Source: a virus. From it: a stretch of 64,000 bases of DNA. Both the position numbers and the translations under genes were made by a program. The notes beneath the pieces are model-generated. The model saw nothing but the letters and a program-made list of their open reading frames with translations, was not told the DNA's origin and searched no databases. This document shows positions 19,801 to 28,224 of the stretch, one piece after another (position 1 is the stretch's first letter; each line of letters starts with the position of its first letter). The DNA lies in the IMG/VR virus record IMGVR_UViG_3300027881_000536, positions 54,156-118,155 of that record; one strand, given 5' to 3'.

Positions 19801-20738
19801 AAGTTGACGGAACAACGACCACGGTTAATTCGACTGAGGTAGATGTCACAAATGCTTTCGTCTTCGATGGTGCTAACGATGGGAACCACAAAACTACTTT
19901 AACGATTGTTGAGCCCACTGGTACTCGTACAATTAACCTACCTGATGCAGATGGTACTGTCACTGTATCAGGTGGCACTGGTCTTACTCTATCGGTTCTT
20001 GGTGACATGAGCGTCGATGCATCACAGACTCAGATTACATCAGTGGGTGCTCTCAATGCTGGTTCGATTACATCTGGTTTCACTTCAATAGATGTAGGCT
20101 CAGGTGCTATCAGTACCACAGGCACTCTAACTGGTGGAAGTGTAGTAGCAGAAGACTCCATTACAATAGAGGGAGGTAGTTTCACTGATGCTACCTGTGA
20201 TTACAACGATGACCCCACAATAACAATGGATAGTACTGCCGCAGTGTTCGCTGGTATGTCAGTTAGTGGTACGGACATACCTGTCGGAGCAACAGTCTCT
20301 AGTGTAACCAATAGTACCACTTTCGAGTTGAGTGCATCTACTACTGGTGGTATCAAGACCAACCAGACACTTACATTCACTAATAACACTGTGTTTATGG
20401 ACACTTACTCTGCTACTCTCACTACAATCAACGCTACTACTATGTTCACTCTAGCATCCAATGCTTACAGTGCCGCTAAGGTTCTAGCAAGTGTGTGGTT
20501 GGATGATGGTAGTGATAACAGGTCAGTGACCGAGTTCTTATTCACCTATGTTGGTGCCTCTACTCCCGCTGCTACTGGTAATATCCACATGACAGAATAC
20601 GCTCTAGTGGATACTAGTGGTTCACAACTAGCCACCTTTGATGTAGTGAAGGACAGCGGAAACATCTTAGTCCAAATCACTCCTGGTTCTACCACAAGTA
20701 CCAAGGTCAGGGCTCAAATAACTCAACTCGCAATATGA
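16854..20738 (+). CDS. Large tail fibre protein with repeated beta modules
   Basis: A 1294-residue protein preceded by GAGGT eight bases before the ATG. The N-terminus (SDFKVKKGLQVQGGDL) closely resembles that of the next gene, so both fibres probably dock to the same site. The body is built of short repeats such as GGSIIF, GEGTGTGAGG, TLATSGAVTIGANEAG and MLWDTSTDKLVI, seen twice or more. The segment VDGTTTTVNSTEVDV..FVFDG around residue 1010 is a hallmark of marine phage fibres. The C-terminal 90 residues (AATGNIHMTEYALVD..ILVQITPG) look like a distal receptor-binding or trimerisation tip. It probably forms a trimeric fibre on the virion. Confidence 0.7.
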   Translation: MASASDFKVKKGLQVQGGDLNLGNAQNAVIQVDAVSGTNTAGKTLTISGGEGTGTGAGGSIIFQTADGGGTGSSVNPLATALTIADDLSSAFTGAVTLNGAVTLGNASGDDITNTGRWVGDFVPKTDSSIDLGTSALQFAEAHIDTGHIDDITSTGTSTLSTVDIGGGAIDDTTVGATTASTGAFTTLGATGAVTFGTDASGVDVTFHSATTGDNMLWDASEEQLVITGTNGATALNVADGNVTIADNLTVTGTSALIGATSVGSATATSTVTQVASGQGIHGKSLTITGGNTTTGGVTNDRTGGDLLLQGGQGTGTGAGGSIIFKSAGAAGSTANSPLNPLDDTLLTLASTGAATFAGAVSGITTLATSGAVTIGANEAGADVQYYGDTDGLGMLWDTSTDKLVIHGRAAYDALQVTQGDVLVSQTINTNVLETDTINESTADAGVTIDSVLLNNSAVYTGSNTTDKGKLYGNATNTYLTHTATSGNINLVATGTGEVLMDNVRVGGDTVWNNTANLKLNGIATGGVNIASTAGTHATVAGTAIDVNGGSAGNFDIGLQVNPGASAGQYAEVRIKTSTESPIANSAPGSCLVLRNANTAATGTNATYYDFGTDNDGRVWGTGTLHGDPDIFTIGNFIGKSYDGAKNSSTQTPTDVANSVLEISKPTAATAVKDVLTLVNTVNATGGAGGGGHTGTGSAIAFDQWYFDSTIPARADAGRIAVKTAADWTATSTTRDATMVFGVALNNTVTDSLTLNSDGSVGFRSYTFPTAIGSSGEVLKAPSSGTLLEWASDTGGGTASDVAADDITVGNAAVEIETSTGGVDISTNAVNQALTMGNTSGATAILGSTIDLTSIGAIGISAPVFKISSGTTDRPVFTVEGTAADATAPTIELRSTAGTGSAGIGEDGNPSGFFTFSSRNDNNQDHMYGRIRTIGSAAADGSEEGTMTLAVSTTDSGTITDVITIKGNDNAVGSKVTIAGDLQVDGTTTTVNSTEVDVTNAFVFDGANDGNHKTTLTIVEPTGTRTINLPDADGTVTVSGGTGLTLSVLGDMSVDASQTQITSVGALNAGSITSGFTSIDVGSGAISTTGTLTGGSVVAEDSITIEGGSFTDATCDYNDDPTITMDSTAAVFAGMSVSGTDIPVGATVSSVTNSTTFELSASTTGGIKTNQTLTFTNNTVFMDTYSATLTTINATTMFTLASNAYSAAKVLASVWLDDGSDNRSVTEFLFTYVGASTPAATGNIHMTEYALVDTSGSQLATFDVVKDSGNILVQITPGSTTSTKVRAQITQLAI

Positions 20739-20763
20739 TGGACAGTGAAATCATGGTGATAAA

Positions 20764-23700
20764 TTGGCAACAGATACAGACTTCAAGATAAAAAAAGGAT
20801 TGACGATTACCGATGGTGATATCACCATCAATCCTGGTCAGAAGTTAACCACTTCATCCAATGGTAATTTCACATTGGACATAGGTGGAGATTTACTCAT
20901 CTCAGCGGGAGGTACAGAGTATGGTAGATTTGAGGCTAGTGGTAGAGGACTATCAGTGGGCTCAGGCGCTGACCCAATGGCTGATTCTAAAGTGGATGTT
21001 TATGGTAGACTAGGTATATCTCTTGAGGGCGCAACTCCCTCCCAACCTGCTGATGGTAAGGGCTTGCTCTACACCAAAGCGGGTGGAGGATTATACTGGA
21101 GAAGTTACGACCAAGCAGAGAACAAACTTAGTGGCATGTCTGTCTCGACAGCGAGTGCTAGTGGTAATGGTTCACTAGCCATAGACACAGCCACAGGGGT
21201 TCTTACTTTCACACCAGCCAATGTATCAGGTGATGGTGGTGCTTCTGACATAGGTGCACTAGACGATGTTCTAATGGATGCGACTAACTTCGTTGATGGT
21301 CTTCTGATACAACCCTCATCAAACGCATCAGCACCGGGGACAGGCACTTTGTTTAGTGCCACAGGTAACACAGGTATTGGGAAGGACACCTATGCTGCGT
21401 TGACTTCAGGGACTTACAATACATCAGTAGGATATGTAGCAGGTAAGAATCTGATAGATGGCGCAAACAATGTAATGTTTGGTAAAGCCGCTGGTCAAGA
21501 AGTAACATCAGGGTCATCTAATACTGCAGTTGGCACTAATGCAGGTTTGAATATTATTGGTGGTTCTACCAACATTGCTATTGGGTCTGGTGCTGGTGAC
21601 AATATCACTAGCGGTTCACACAATGTAATGATTGGCGGAGCAGATGCTGGGAGTGCGACAGGTAATAGCCAACTAAAAATTTCTTCTGGTGACGGTGGAG
21701 TCACATGGCTTACAGGTGCAAGCGATGGAACACTTGCATTAGGAACACCTTCTGCATTAACTCTAACCAACGCAACAGGTTTAGTTGCTACGACAGGGCT
21801 AACTGCAACAGGGACCAAATCATCTTCAACATATCTTAGAGGCGACAATACTTGGGCTTCTGTTTCAAGTGGCGCTTCCACTGTTGGTGCATTAACTGAT
21901 GTGCTAATGGATGCTACTAACTTCGTTGATTCATTCCTACTCCAACCCAATAGTGACGGTTTAGCACCAACGACAGGAATACTAAGTAGTGCAAATTACA
22001 ATGTAGGTATTGGTTCAGATGTATTCAAATTCATAACAAATGGAACTCAGGATGTTGCTATTGGTCAATACTCTCAGGAAAAGATTACTTCCGGCGACTA
22101 CAATACAACAATTGGTGGTCAAACATTCAAAGAAGCAACTACTGCCGAAAAAAATACTGCATTAGGATATGCGGCACTAAGGAACACAGTAAGTAATTCA
22201 AATGTAGCAATTGGTTTCATGGCCCATCAAGGGGCTAATACAAGTGGTGGATTCAATGTAGCAATAGGCGCAAGTGCAATGTATGGTGTAAGTAGCCACG
22301 CAAAATGGAATGTAGCAATTGGTAACGAGGCTCTTGAAAATATTACTACCGGAGATTATAACATCGCCGTTGGTTACAAAGCAGGGGAGGCTCTCACAAC
22401 TGCTAATGATTCTATTCTATTGGGCAATTCAGCCGGGAAAAACATAACAGGTGGTGCGAACAATACAATAGCAATAGGAAAAGAATCCTGTTTTACCTCA
22501 ACAGGAGATGCGAATAATATAGGTATTGGGTACAGAACTCTATACTTAGCAAATGGTGGAACCTACAACATAGCAATTGGTAACATGGCTGGCGATTCCG
22601 TAACAACAGGAGATTACAATACATTGATGGGAACTTCTGCTGGTGCTACTATATCCACAGGCTCACGAAATATCGCTATTGGGTATGCGGCGGCAGATGG
22701 ATTCGACACAGAATCAGACAACATAGCAATTGGCTACGATGCAATTGGTGGTGCTGTTGCTGGTGCAGAAAAGACAATCGCAATAGGGAACTACACGCTC
22801 GATGCTTTGACGAGTGGGGATAACAACATAGCGATAGGATACGAAGCACTCACTTCTTGCACGACAGGCGGCTCAAACATAGCCATTGGAAACTACGCTA
22901 TCAACAACATGGATGCCGAGAGTCACAACTTAGCAATTGGATATACCGCATTAGGCGGGGTAATCAACGGGGCTGAATACAATGTTGCTATTGGGAATGA
23001 ATCTTTAGTTGCCGTCACAGAGGGCGACCATAACATCGCAATAGGATACCAGTCCGGCGATAACATCACGACTGGCTCTAATAATGTGGTAATAGGTAAA
23101 GCAGATGTAGCGAGTGCAACAGGTAATAACCAACTCTCAATTTCTTCAGGGGATGGCTTGGTCACATGGATTACAGGAACAAGCGCAGGTGCGGTCAATC
23201 TTCCCAATTCAATACTCACAATCGCCGGGTCTGTTGGTTCAGACGGACAGGTTCTCACTTCAACGGGTTCAGCCGTAGCATGGGAGGACGCAGGTGGTGG
23301 TGGTGCTTCTGTAATCGGTGACTTAACCGATGTATCAATGGATATTGCTAACTTCACAGATGGCTTCCTTCTTCAAACAGATAGTGACGGTTTAGCACCG
23401 ACAACAGGGACATTAAGTGCAACAACCGGAAACATAGGCATTGGAAAAGATGTATTTGCGTCAATGACTTCGGGAAGTTATAATGTAGGTTTGGGGCATA
23501 CTGCGTTAGACGCTTTAACCACCGCAACAGGAACTATCGGCATAGGATATGCCGCTTTTTCAGCAGTTACTACAAATACGCATAATGTTGGGATAGGATA
23601 TGGTGCAGGTAGGCTCGCAACAGGTGCGGGAAATATCTATCTCGGTTATTTCACAGGTGGGCAAAATGCAAACAACCTGTCTTACAATATAGGAATAGGT

Positions 23701-24915
23701 TATGCAAGCCAACTCCTTGCAACAAGTGGTTGGGGAAGAAATGTAGCGGTAGGACAAAGCACACTACGAAATAATACAAGTGGTGGCCGAATGGTTGCTA
23801 TTGGTGATGAGGCACTTTACAGTAATACTACTGCTGATGCTAACATTGGAGTAGGTTACAAAGCAGGTAGGTCAATTACTACTGGAACACGAAACATAGC
23901 AATAGGGTATCAAGCAGCAGATGGATTCGATACAGAATCAGACAACATAGCAATTGGTTACGATGCTTTAGGTGGTGCTGTTGCGGGTGGTGAGAAGAAT
24001 GTCGCTATTGGAAATTATGCTGGTGACGCTATTACGAGTGCTGATGATAACACACTAATTGGCCATCAAGCGGGAACTGACTTGAACTCAGGTGGACAGA
24101 ATACCTACATTGGATTCAAAGCAGGGCAACTTGCTACAACAGCATCCCAAAATGTTGTTATCGGTTATCATGAATATGATTCAGGGACTAAGACCGGAGG
24201 ATATAACGCTCTTGTTGGTAATAGAGTTGGAGGAAGTCTAACTAATGCAAGTTACAATGTGGCTATGGGTTACAGAACATTGGGGTCTGCATCATCAGGC
24301 GCATATAATGTGGCTTTGGGAACTTATGCGCTTTACACAGCCAATCCATCGGGTGCTATTGGTATAGGATATGAAGCCGGAAGAAGCGTTGGTGGAAATT
24401 ATGGTATTCACATAGGCTATGAAAGTGGCCCTCAATCTGGTTCAAATACTGGTGAAAAGAATATAGCAATCGGTTATCAATCAGGAGATAATATCACAAG
24501 CGGTTCAAACAATGTAATCATTGGAAATGCTGATGTAGCAAGCGCAACAGGTGATGACCAACTTTCTATATCATCAGGAGATGGTAGCCCTGTTTGGATT
24601 ACAGGTGACTCAAATGGAACTGTTAAACTCAATCAATTAGCAGATGTTGTAGCAGTATCAAGTAATACACAATTAACACCGGGTCAATCAGGTTCCTATG
24701 TTTATTGGACAGCAGGAACTTGCACTCTACCTGTTAGCGCAACAGTAGGGCAACAATTTACAGTGTTCAATAATACAGGCTCAAGTGCTACTGTGGGTCT
24801 TGGTTCAGGTAACACTATGGCTACTAATTGGGCTGCTAATGCGGCAGTAGCAGATAATGATGCCACAGCCTATGTATGTGTAGCATCAACAGATTGGGTT
24901 CAGGTGGGAGCATGA
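20764..24915 (+). CDS. Tail fibre with NIAIG (YadA-head-like) repeats
   Basis: A 1383-residue fibre. I take TTG at 20764 as start because GGTGAT lies just upstream and the N-terminus (ATDTDFKIKKGLTI) matches that of the preceding fibre. After about 160 residues the protein becomes a long series of repeats of the form NIAIGYxA followed by a TTG or TSG turn, like the left-handed beta-roll of YadA-type trimeric adhesins. The repeats are arranged in three modules, each opening with LxDVxMDxxNF and closing with ISSGDG..W.TG. The C-terminal 90 residues (SGSYVYWTAGTCTLP) form a strand-rich tip. Codon choice shifts from about 21700 towards GCA, CAA and TTA, unlike the upstream genes, which suggests acquisition by recombination. 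The stop overlaps the next start (ATGA). Confidence 0.7.
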   Translation: MATDTDFKIKKGLTITDGDITINPGQKLTTSSNGNFTLDIGGDLLISAGGTEYGRFEASGRGLSVGSGADPMADSKVDVYGRLGISLEGATPSQPADGKGLLYTKAGGGLYWRSYDQAENKLSGMSVSTASASGNGSLAIDTATGVLTFTPANVSGDGGASDIGALDDVLMDATNFVDGLLIQPSSNASAPGTGTLFSATGNTGIGKDTYAALTSGTYNTSVGYVAGKNLIDGANNVMFGKAAGQEVTSGSSNTAVGTNAGLNIIGGSTNIAIGSGAGDNITSGSHNVMIGGADAGSATGNSQLKISSGDGGVTWLTGASDGTLALGTPSALTLTNATGLVATTGLTATGTKSSSTYLRGDNTWASVSSGASTVGALTDVLMDATNFVDSFLLQPNSDGLAPTTGILSSANYNVGIGSDVFKFITNGTQDVAIGQYSQEKITSGDYNTTIGGQTFKEATTAEKNTALGYAALRNTVSNSNVAIGFMAHQGANTSGGFNVAIGASAMYGVSSHAKWNVAIGNEALENITTGDYNIAVGYKAGEALTTANDSILLGNSAGKNITGGANNTIAIGKESCFTSTGDANNIGIGYRTLYLANGGTYNIAIGNMAGDSVTTGDYNTLMGTSAGATISTGSRNIAIGYAAADGFDTESDNIAIGYDAIGGAVAGAEKTIAIGNYTLDALTSGDNNIAIGYEALTSCTTGGSNIAIGNYAINNMDAESHNLAIGYTALGGVINGAEYNVAIGNESLVAVTEGDHNIAIGYQSGDNITTGSNNVVIGKADVASATGNNQLSISSGDGLVTWITGTSAGAVNLPNSILTIAGSVGSDGQVLTSTGSAVAWEDAGGGGASVIGDLTDVSMDIANFTDGFLLQTDSDGLAPTTGTLSATTGNIGIGKDVFASMTSGSYNVGLGHTALDALTTATGTIGIGYAAFSAVTTNTHNVGIGYGAGRLATGAGNIYLGYFTGGQNANNLSYNIGIGYASQLLATSGWGRNVAVGQSTLRNNTSGGRMVAIGDEALYSNTTADANIGVGYKAGRSITTGTRNIAIGYQAADGFDTESDNIAIGYDALGGAVAGGEKNVAIGNYAGDAITSADDNTLIGHQAGTDLNSGGQNTYIGFKAGQLATTASQNVVIGYHEYDSGTKTGGYNALVGNRVGGSLTNASYNVAMGYRTLGSASSGAYNVALGTYALYTANPSGAIGIGYEAGRSVGGNYGIHIGYESGPQSGSNTGEKNIAIGYQSGDNITSGSNNVIIGNADVASATGDDQLSISSGDGSPVWITGDSNGTVKLNQLADVVAVSSNTQLTPGQSGSYVYWTAGTCTLPVSATVGQQFTVFNNTGSSATVGLGSGNTMATNWAANAAVADNDATAYVCVASTDWVQVGA
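21251..24630 (+). repeat. Three-module internal repeat of the NIAIG fibre gene
   Basis: Module openings lie at about 21251, 21883 and 23313 and closings at about 21737, 23202 and 24630. A segment of about 105 bases encoding ADGFDTESDNIAIGYDA is present twice (about 22669-22775 and 23890-23998) with high DNA identity. Module one is short, and modules two and three are long and different in length, as expected if repeats are gained and lost by recombination. Confidence 0.7.
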
Positions 24916-25499
24916 GTTTCTTAGGTGCTGTTGGGGTTGTAGCCCAACAAGGAAATCAATCAGTTTCTGGACCAACAAATGTAATTATTCAAGTTAGTGA
25001 TGGTGGGACTACTGGATTTATTACTGAAGAGTCAACGGGTGGATGGTCTTCTGCTTATACTGCAACATTCTCCGAAGATGGCGACCCTCCCGCTTCAAGT
25101 CATGTTTTGGAAATAAGTGCTGGTGACCTTGAAGATGGCTATGAAGCAGACCATGTTTTACATACAGGGTATATTGAAGTTATGACCTTTGCATGGCTTG
25201 GTGCTGATGCAGCCACTAGTTATGCTTGGTCAGGTTCAATTGCTGGCCAACAATTTAATGAAAGTATAAATGCTACTGTGGAGGGTTCAAGTAGTGATGT
25301 TCAAATGGCCCTTGATAGGGATGGGACAGGAATAAAGTTAAGATTAACTTTACCCGTTGAAAATAATTTCCCTTCCCCTAATGAGTATACTACACCTGAA
25401 CCGGGTGACTATGTGCATTTCACACTTACCGGAACAGCAACTGGTAATTCAATTGATGTATCTACTTCACGAACTTGGAAAATAGAATTCATAACATGA
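24912..25499 (+). CDS. Probable fibre-associated or tail structural protein
   Basis: I place the start at 24912, where ATG overlaps the previous TGA (ATGA) and GGTGGG lies just upstream, giving 195 residues; a longer frame from 24876 would overlap the fibre by 40 bases. The protein is acidic and rich in Ser, Thr and Gly, has no Cys and reads as beta-sandwich (alternating strands such as ATSYAWSGSIAGQQF). Its codon choice matches the recombinant-looking 3' part of the preceding fibre, so the two may have moved together. A fibre cap or fibre chaperone is possible; no family is recognised. Confidence 0.55.
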   Translation: MSFLGAVGVVAQQGNQSVSGPTNVIIQVSDGGTTGFITEESTGGWSSAYTATFSEDGDPPASSHVLEISAGDLEDGYEADHVLHTGYIEVMTFAWLGADAATSYAWSGSIAGQQFNESINATVEGSSSDVQMALDRDGTGIKLRLTLPVENNFPSPNEYTTPEPGDYVHFTLTGTATGNSIDVSTSRTWKIEFIT

Positions 25500-25517
25500 C
25501 GAGGGGGTGAATACGAA

Positions 25518-25844
25518 ATGGCACTGAGAATAGAATACGAGACGCACTACGGAATAACTTGTGACTACGCGCACTGTATCGTTAGAGATGCTAGAGTGAA
25601 CAAGGAAGTCAACGAGCAAGAGGTCGATGGGGAGACTGTCACAACCACAGTCTTCGATGTACATTACAACGGTAAGATTTTTGCAAGCGATGATGCTTAC
25701 GCAGATGGTGCATCGCCTATAGGTGGGTTCAACGGGAGTTTTGAGTTGAACACGGCTGGCTCCAAGAACCAGTACAATCTAGTCAAGCAGTCTTATCTCC
25801 ACTTGAAGGAGAAAGATGGCTTTACTGATGGAACTGATTGTTGA
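25518..25844 (+). CDS. Small conserved-type virion protein
   Basis: A 108-residue protein with GGGGGTGA eleven bases before its ATG. It opens with LRIEYETHYGITCDYAHCIV and continues with strand-forming segments, which is the look of small beta-barrel proteins found in the tail regions of marine viruses. The stop overlaps the next ATG by one base (TGATG). Codon choice returns to that of the left part of the window, unlike the two genes before it. The function is not known. Confidence 0.55.
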   Translation: MALRIEYETHYGITCDYAHCIVRDARVNKEVNEQEVDGETVTTTVFDVHYNGKIFASDDAYADGASPIGGFNGSFELNTAGSKNQYNLVKQSYLHLKEKDGFTDGTDC

Positions 25845-26005
25845 TGGGGGAACTAGTACAACGACTGAGTCAGGAGTGTCCTGGCTGTGGCGAGTTCGTA
25901 TTAGCGAAGCGTATCGAAGGACGATATGTCAACGACAGGTCAGAGAGAATCCTTATTTGGGAGTGCCCTGAGTGCCTATCACTCTGGCAGAAGGCGAGGA
26001 GATAG
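25844..26005 (+). CDS. Small zinc-ribbon protein
   Basis: A 53-residue frame starting at a TGATG overlap. It contains CPGCGEF near residue 12 and CPECL near residue 41, two CxxC knuckles spaced as in a zinc ribbon. Function unknown; DNA, RNA or protein binding is possible. The exact coupling to the upstream gene and the intact ribbon support a real gene. Confidence 0.6.
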   Translation: MGELVQRLSQECPGCGEFVLAKRIEGRYVNDRSERILIWECPECLSLWQKARR

Positions 26006-26006
26006 T

Positions 26007-26099
26007 ATGCCCGAACACAAGCACAAACCTAAGATGGTAATGGTCATCTCCATTGGTGCCAAGCCCAAGAAGAAGGGTGAGACAGGGGTGAAAAAATGA
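26007..26099 (+). CDS. Tiny basic protein
   Basis: A 30-residue frame starting one base after the zinc-ribbon stop. It is Lys-rich at both ends around a short hydrophobic centre (MVMVISIGA). Its stop overlaps another 17-codon frame by ATGA. The support is gene spacing only, so it may not be a functional product. Confidence 0.35.
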   Translation: MPEHKHKPKMVMVISIGAKPKKKGETGVKK

Positions 26100-26149
26100 A
26101 CAGTACAGATATGAAAGAGAAGAACGAGAATACTACGCTTTGGACTTAG

Positions 26150-26302
26150 GTGTGCACAGGGATACCAAAACTCCAAGTAGGTGTAGTTTTTACACCGCTT
26201 GTTGTTCCAATGGGTCTCTTCAATCTTGGCGGTTATCCATGGTTTAAGAGCATGGGGCCGTCTGCGTTTGTGATTAGTTGTCAGTGTGAGGAAGAGGGTT
26301 GA
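26150..26302 (+). CDS. Small hydrophobic protein
   Basis: A 50-residue frame from GTG at 26150. It is largely hydrophobic over residues 8-30 (VGVVFTPLVVPMGLF), enough for one membrane segment, and ends with a CQCEEEG tail in which the GAGG of the next gene's ribosome-binding site lies. Its stop overlaps the next TTG start (TTGA). There is no clear ribosome-binding site of its own. A lysis-related membrane protein is one guess, from size and late position only. Confidence 0.35.
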   Translation: MCTGIPKLQVGVVFTPLVVPMGLFNLGGYPWFKSMGPSAFVISCQCEEEG

Positions 26303-26556
26303 CCAAAGACTGGGATATCGACTGGGACTACTGGGATGCACAGGTCGAAGGCTACAAGAAAGCACTTAGAAAACCTCTCTGGAGAGACTATCTTCAGACA
26401 CAAAAGGAGAAGATGGACAAGGTCCATGATTTCTTTTGGAGTAGAACTTTGAACGGGGGGGAGAGTACAAGAAGAGAAGAAGAGTCGGATGTGCCTGCAC
26501 GCCACGCCGGAAAAAAACTCTCCCCCCCAGTTCCTCCTGTTAATACACCCAAGTAG
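26299..26556 (+). CDS. Last rightward gene, charged small protein
   Basis: An 85-residue protein from TTG at 26299, with GAGGAAGAGGG immediately upstream. The N-terminus is acidic and aromatic (DWDIDWDYWDAQ); the middle is helical and basic; the tail is proline-rich. The 3' part of the gene contains a 12-bp inverted repeat, so some of its C-terminal residues may be set by that structure. No family is recognised. It closes the rightward gene block 11 bases before the stop of the first leftward gene. Confidence 0.45.
   Translation: MTKDWDIDWDYWDAQVEGYKKALRKPLWRDYLQTQKEKMDKVHDFFWSRTLNGGESTRREEESDVPARHAGKKLSPPVPPVNTPK
26455..26528. terminator. Inverted repeat at the convergence of the two transcription units
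   Basis: Seven G followed by AGAGT at 26455-26466 is exactly complementary to ACTCT followed by seven C at 26517-26528, with 50 bases between. It sits at the point where rightward and leftward transcription meet, which suggests a bidirectional stop or an mRNA 3' end protector. No long T tract follows, so it is not a typical archaeal terminator. Confidence 0.4.
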
Positions 26557-26567
26557 AGGGAGGTTTA

Positions 26568-26720
26568 TCACTCTTCTTCATCTTTGGGTAGATTCAAAGC
26601 ATAAAATGAGAGGTCATTGAGTAGTGAGAAAATCATCCCACCGACAGTAATGGCTACAGGTATCACACAGCATAGTGAGAATAGTATGTAAAGCAGGGTA
26701 GTAGCCCAATCAATGTCCAT
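26568..26720 (-). CDS. Small membrane protein downstream of the chaperonin
   Basis: A 50-residue frame whose ATG lies inside the last codons of the chaperonin gene (11-base overlap). Residues 6-38 are hydrophobic (TTLLYILFSLCCVIPVAITVGGMIFSLL), enough for one long or two short membrane segments, and the C-terminus is acidic (KDEEE). It is the final gene of the leftward series. Function unknown. Confidence 0.5.
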   Translation of the reverse strand: MDIDWATTLLYILFSLCCVIPVAITVGGMIFSLLNDLSFYALNLPKDEEE

Positions 26721-28224
26721 CTTCCTGTCCTCTCATCGCTATGATGTCGTCAATCCTAAGGACTGAAGTGCCTACTTCTGTGGCACTACTAATCACTTGC
26801 TTAACCAGGGACTCTGGCTCCACAATTCCCTTATCTAGTGTGTTGCAAATCTCACCCACACCGTCATCATCTATGTAGAGACCGATACCTGGCTCTGCTG
26901 ACCTTAGTTCCATGACCACATCTAAGGGGTCCATGCCAGCGTTGTTCGCTATGGCTGCAGGGATTATCTCTAGTGCGTCAGCGTATGCCTCCATGCACAT
27001 GCGCTCTCGAGCACTCATGTTAGCCTGCTTAGCAGCATGAGTTCTCACTGCCATAGATGCAGCAGAGAAGGCTGCTCCACCACCGGGAAAGCCTCTGTTA
27101 CCATCCTTCATACTGAGGCAGGTCACACCCACGGCGTCGTCGAACGCCCTCTCATATTCATCTAGAGTCTGGCGTGTTGCACCTCTGACTACCAAAGTGG
27201 TAGCCTCTCCTGGTCCGGAGACAGTCACGAAGTCTAGGTCACCTATCCTTTCCTCCTTCACTGCGATGTCTATCCCATCTACAGGGTCTGTGATGTCCAC
27301 TACTCTGTGATAGATTGGGACATTGAACAGTCTGGAAAGTGATTCCATGTCACTCTGTTGTAGTCTAGTGATGAGGGGGATGCCATTCTGCCCTAGGTAA
27401 TGGGCTACAGCCTCATGGACTGAGTCCCTAACAAATACACACCCGTTAGGCCCTGTGGCACCAGCAACCATGCTTGCTAGTTCACTGAGCATCTCGAGTT
27501 CCTGTTGCTTGAGAGCCTGGAGTTGACCCATGTTCTCAACCTGTATCTGGTCTACATCATATCCATCCAGTCCCCCGTTTATGAGTAGCACACTGACCTC
27601 ACCTGAGACCTCTTTGATATCTCCCACATCGTTAGCGAACTCCTTGTTCAGAACCAATCCGTCCTGCACATAGGAATCTTTGAGGGAACCACCAGCCTGA
27701 GTTATCACCTTGATTCTCTCGAGGTCACCTCCTGCTTTCTCTGCTGCTTTGAAGCAAAGCGTAGCAGCATAATCAAGTTCACTTTCGGCAGCCTTACCGC
27801 GCATGGCAGTCTTGGCTGCATCTAACACATCTATCTCGACTGGGTCTAGATTGTTGAGAGCAATGTGTTTGCCTCTGTCAAATGACCTGAGTATAACTCG
27901 GGGGTGAATACCCCTGAGTAGTAGCCCTTCACTGAGGGCTAGCATCTGACCGGCTAACACCACCACACTGGTGGTCCCATCCTTACAGACAGCCTCCTGT
28001 GTCTTACTAGCATCTATCATCATCAACGCACCAGGGTGTGCTGCATCTAATTCTCTCAGGATAGTCACACCATCGTTGGTCACGATGTTATGATTACCAT
28101 TGGTCAGCATCTTATCCATACCTGCTGGCCCAAGGGTAGACCTGACGGTCTCGGCTATATTCATAGCCGCTTTTATGTTACTCATTTGCGCTTCTCTTCC
28201 ACTTTGCTGTGTTTTCTCACTCAT
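26710..28224 (-). CDS. Group II chaperonin (thermosome subunit)
   Basis: A 504-residue protein with the group II chaperonin layout: an N-terminal equatorial segment with STLGPAGMDKML and NDGVTIL, the ATP-binding motif as KDGTTSVVVLAG (cellular enzymes read GDGTT), a substrate-binding apical part in the middle, and the returning equatorial segment with GGGAAF near residue 385. At 504 residues it is shorter than the usual 540-550; the Gly/Met-rich C-terminal tail of cellular thermosomes is absent. Such proteins form double-ring ATP-driven folding chambers in the cytoplasm. A viral copy could fold capsid or tail proteins. Chaperonin genes are known from magroviruses. It starts with an overlap to a 39-residue frame. 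Confidence 0.93.
   Translation of the reverse strand: MSEKTQQSGREAQMSNIKAAMNIAETVRSTLGPAGMDKMLTNGNHNIVTNDGVTILRELDAAHPGALMMIDASKTQEAVCKDGTTSVVVLAGQMLALSEGLLLRGIHPRVILRSFDRGKHIALNNLDPVEIDVLDAAKTAMRGKAAESELDYAATLCFKAAEKAGGDLERIKVITQAGGSLKDSYVQDGLVLNKEFANDVGDIKEVSGEVSVLLINGGLDGYDVDQIQVENMGQLQALKQQELEMLSELASMVAGATGPNGCVFVRDSVHEAVAHYLGQNGIPLITRLQQSDMESLSRLFNVPIYHRVVDITDPVDGIDIAVKEERIGDLDFVTVSGPGEATTLVVRGATRQTLDEYERAFDDAVGVTCLSMKDGNRGFPGGGAAFSAASMAVRTHAAKQANMSARERMCMEAYADALEIIPAAIANNAGMDPLDVVMELRSAEPGIGLYIDDDGVGEICNTLDKGIVEPESLVKQVISSATEVGTSVLRIDDIIAMRGQEDGH

Noticed and set aside
20738-20791. 17-codon frame at a TGATG junction before the NIAIG fibre
   Set aside because: The TTG start at 20764 in another frame is better supported by GGTGAT and by the N-terminal match to the preceding fibre.
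20764-24915. Repeat-rich fibre as the target of a diversity-generating retroelement
   Set aside because: No reverse transcriptase or template repeat is visible in the window, and the variation pattern is whole-module rather than adenine-specific.
26096-26149. 17-codon frame after the tiny basic protein
   Set aside because: It has an ATGA junction but is too short and featureless to support as a product; mentioned only because it continues the coupled series.
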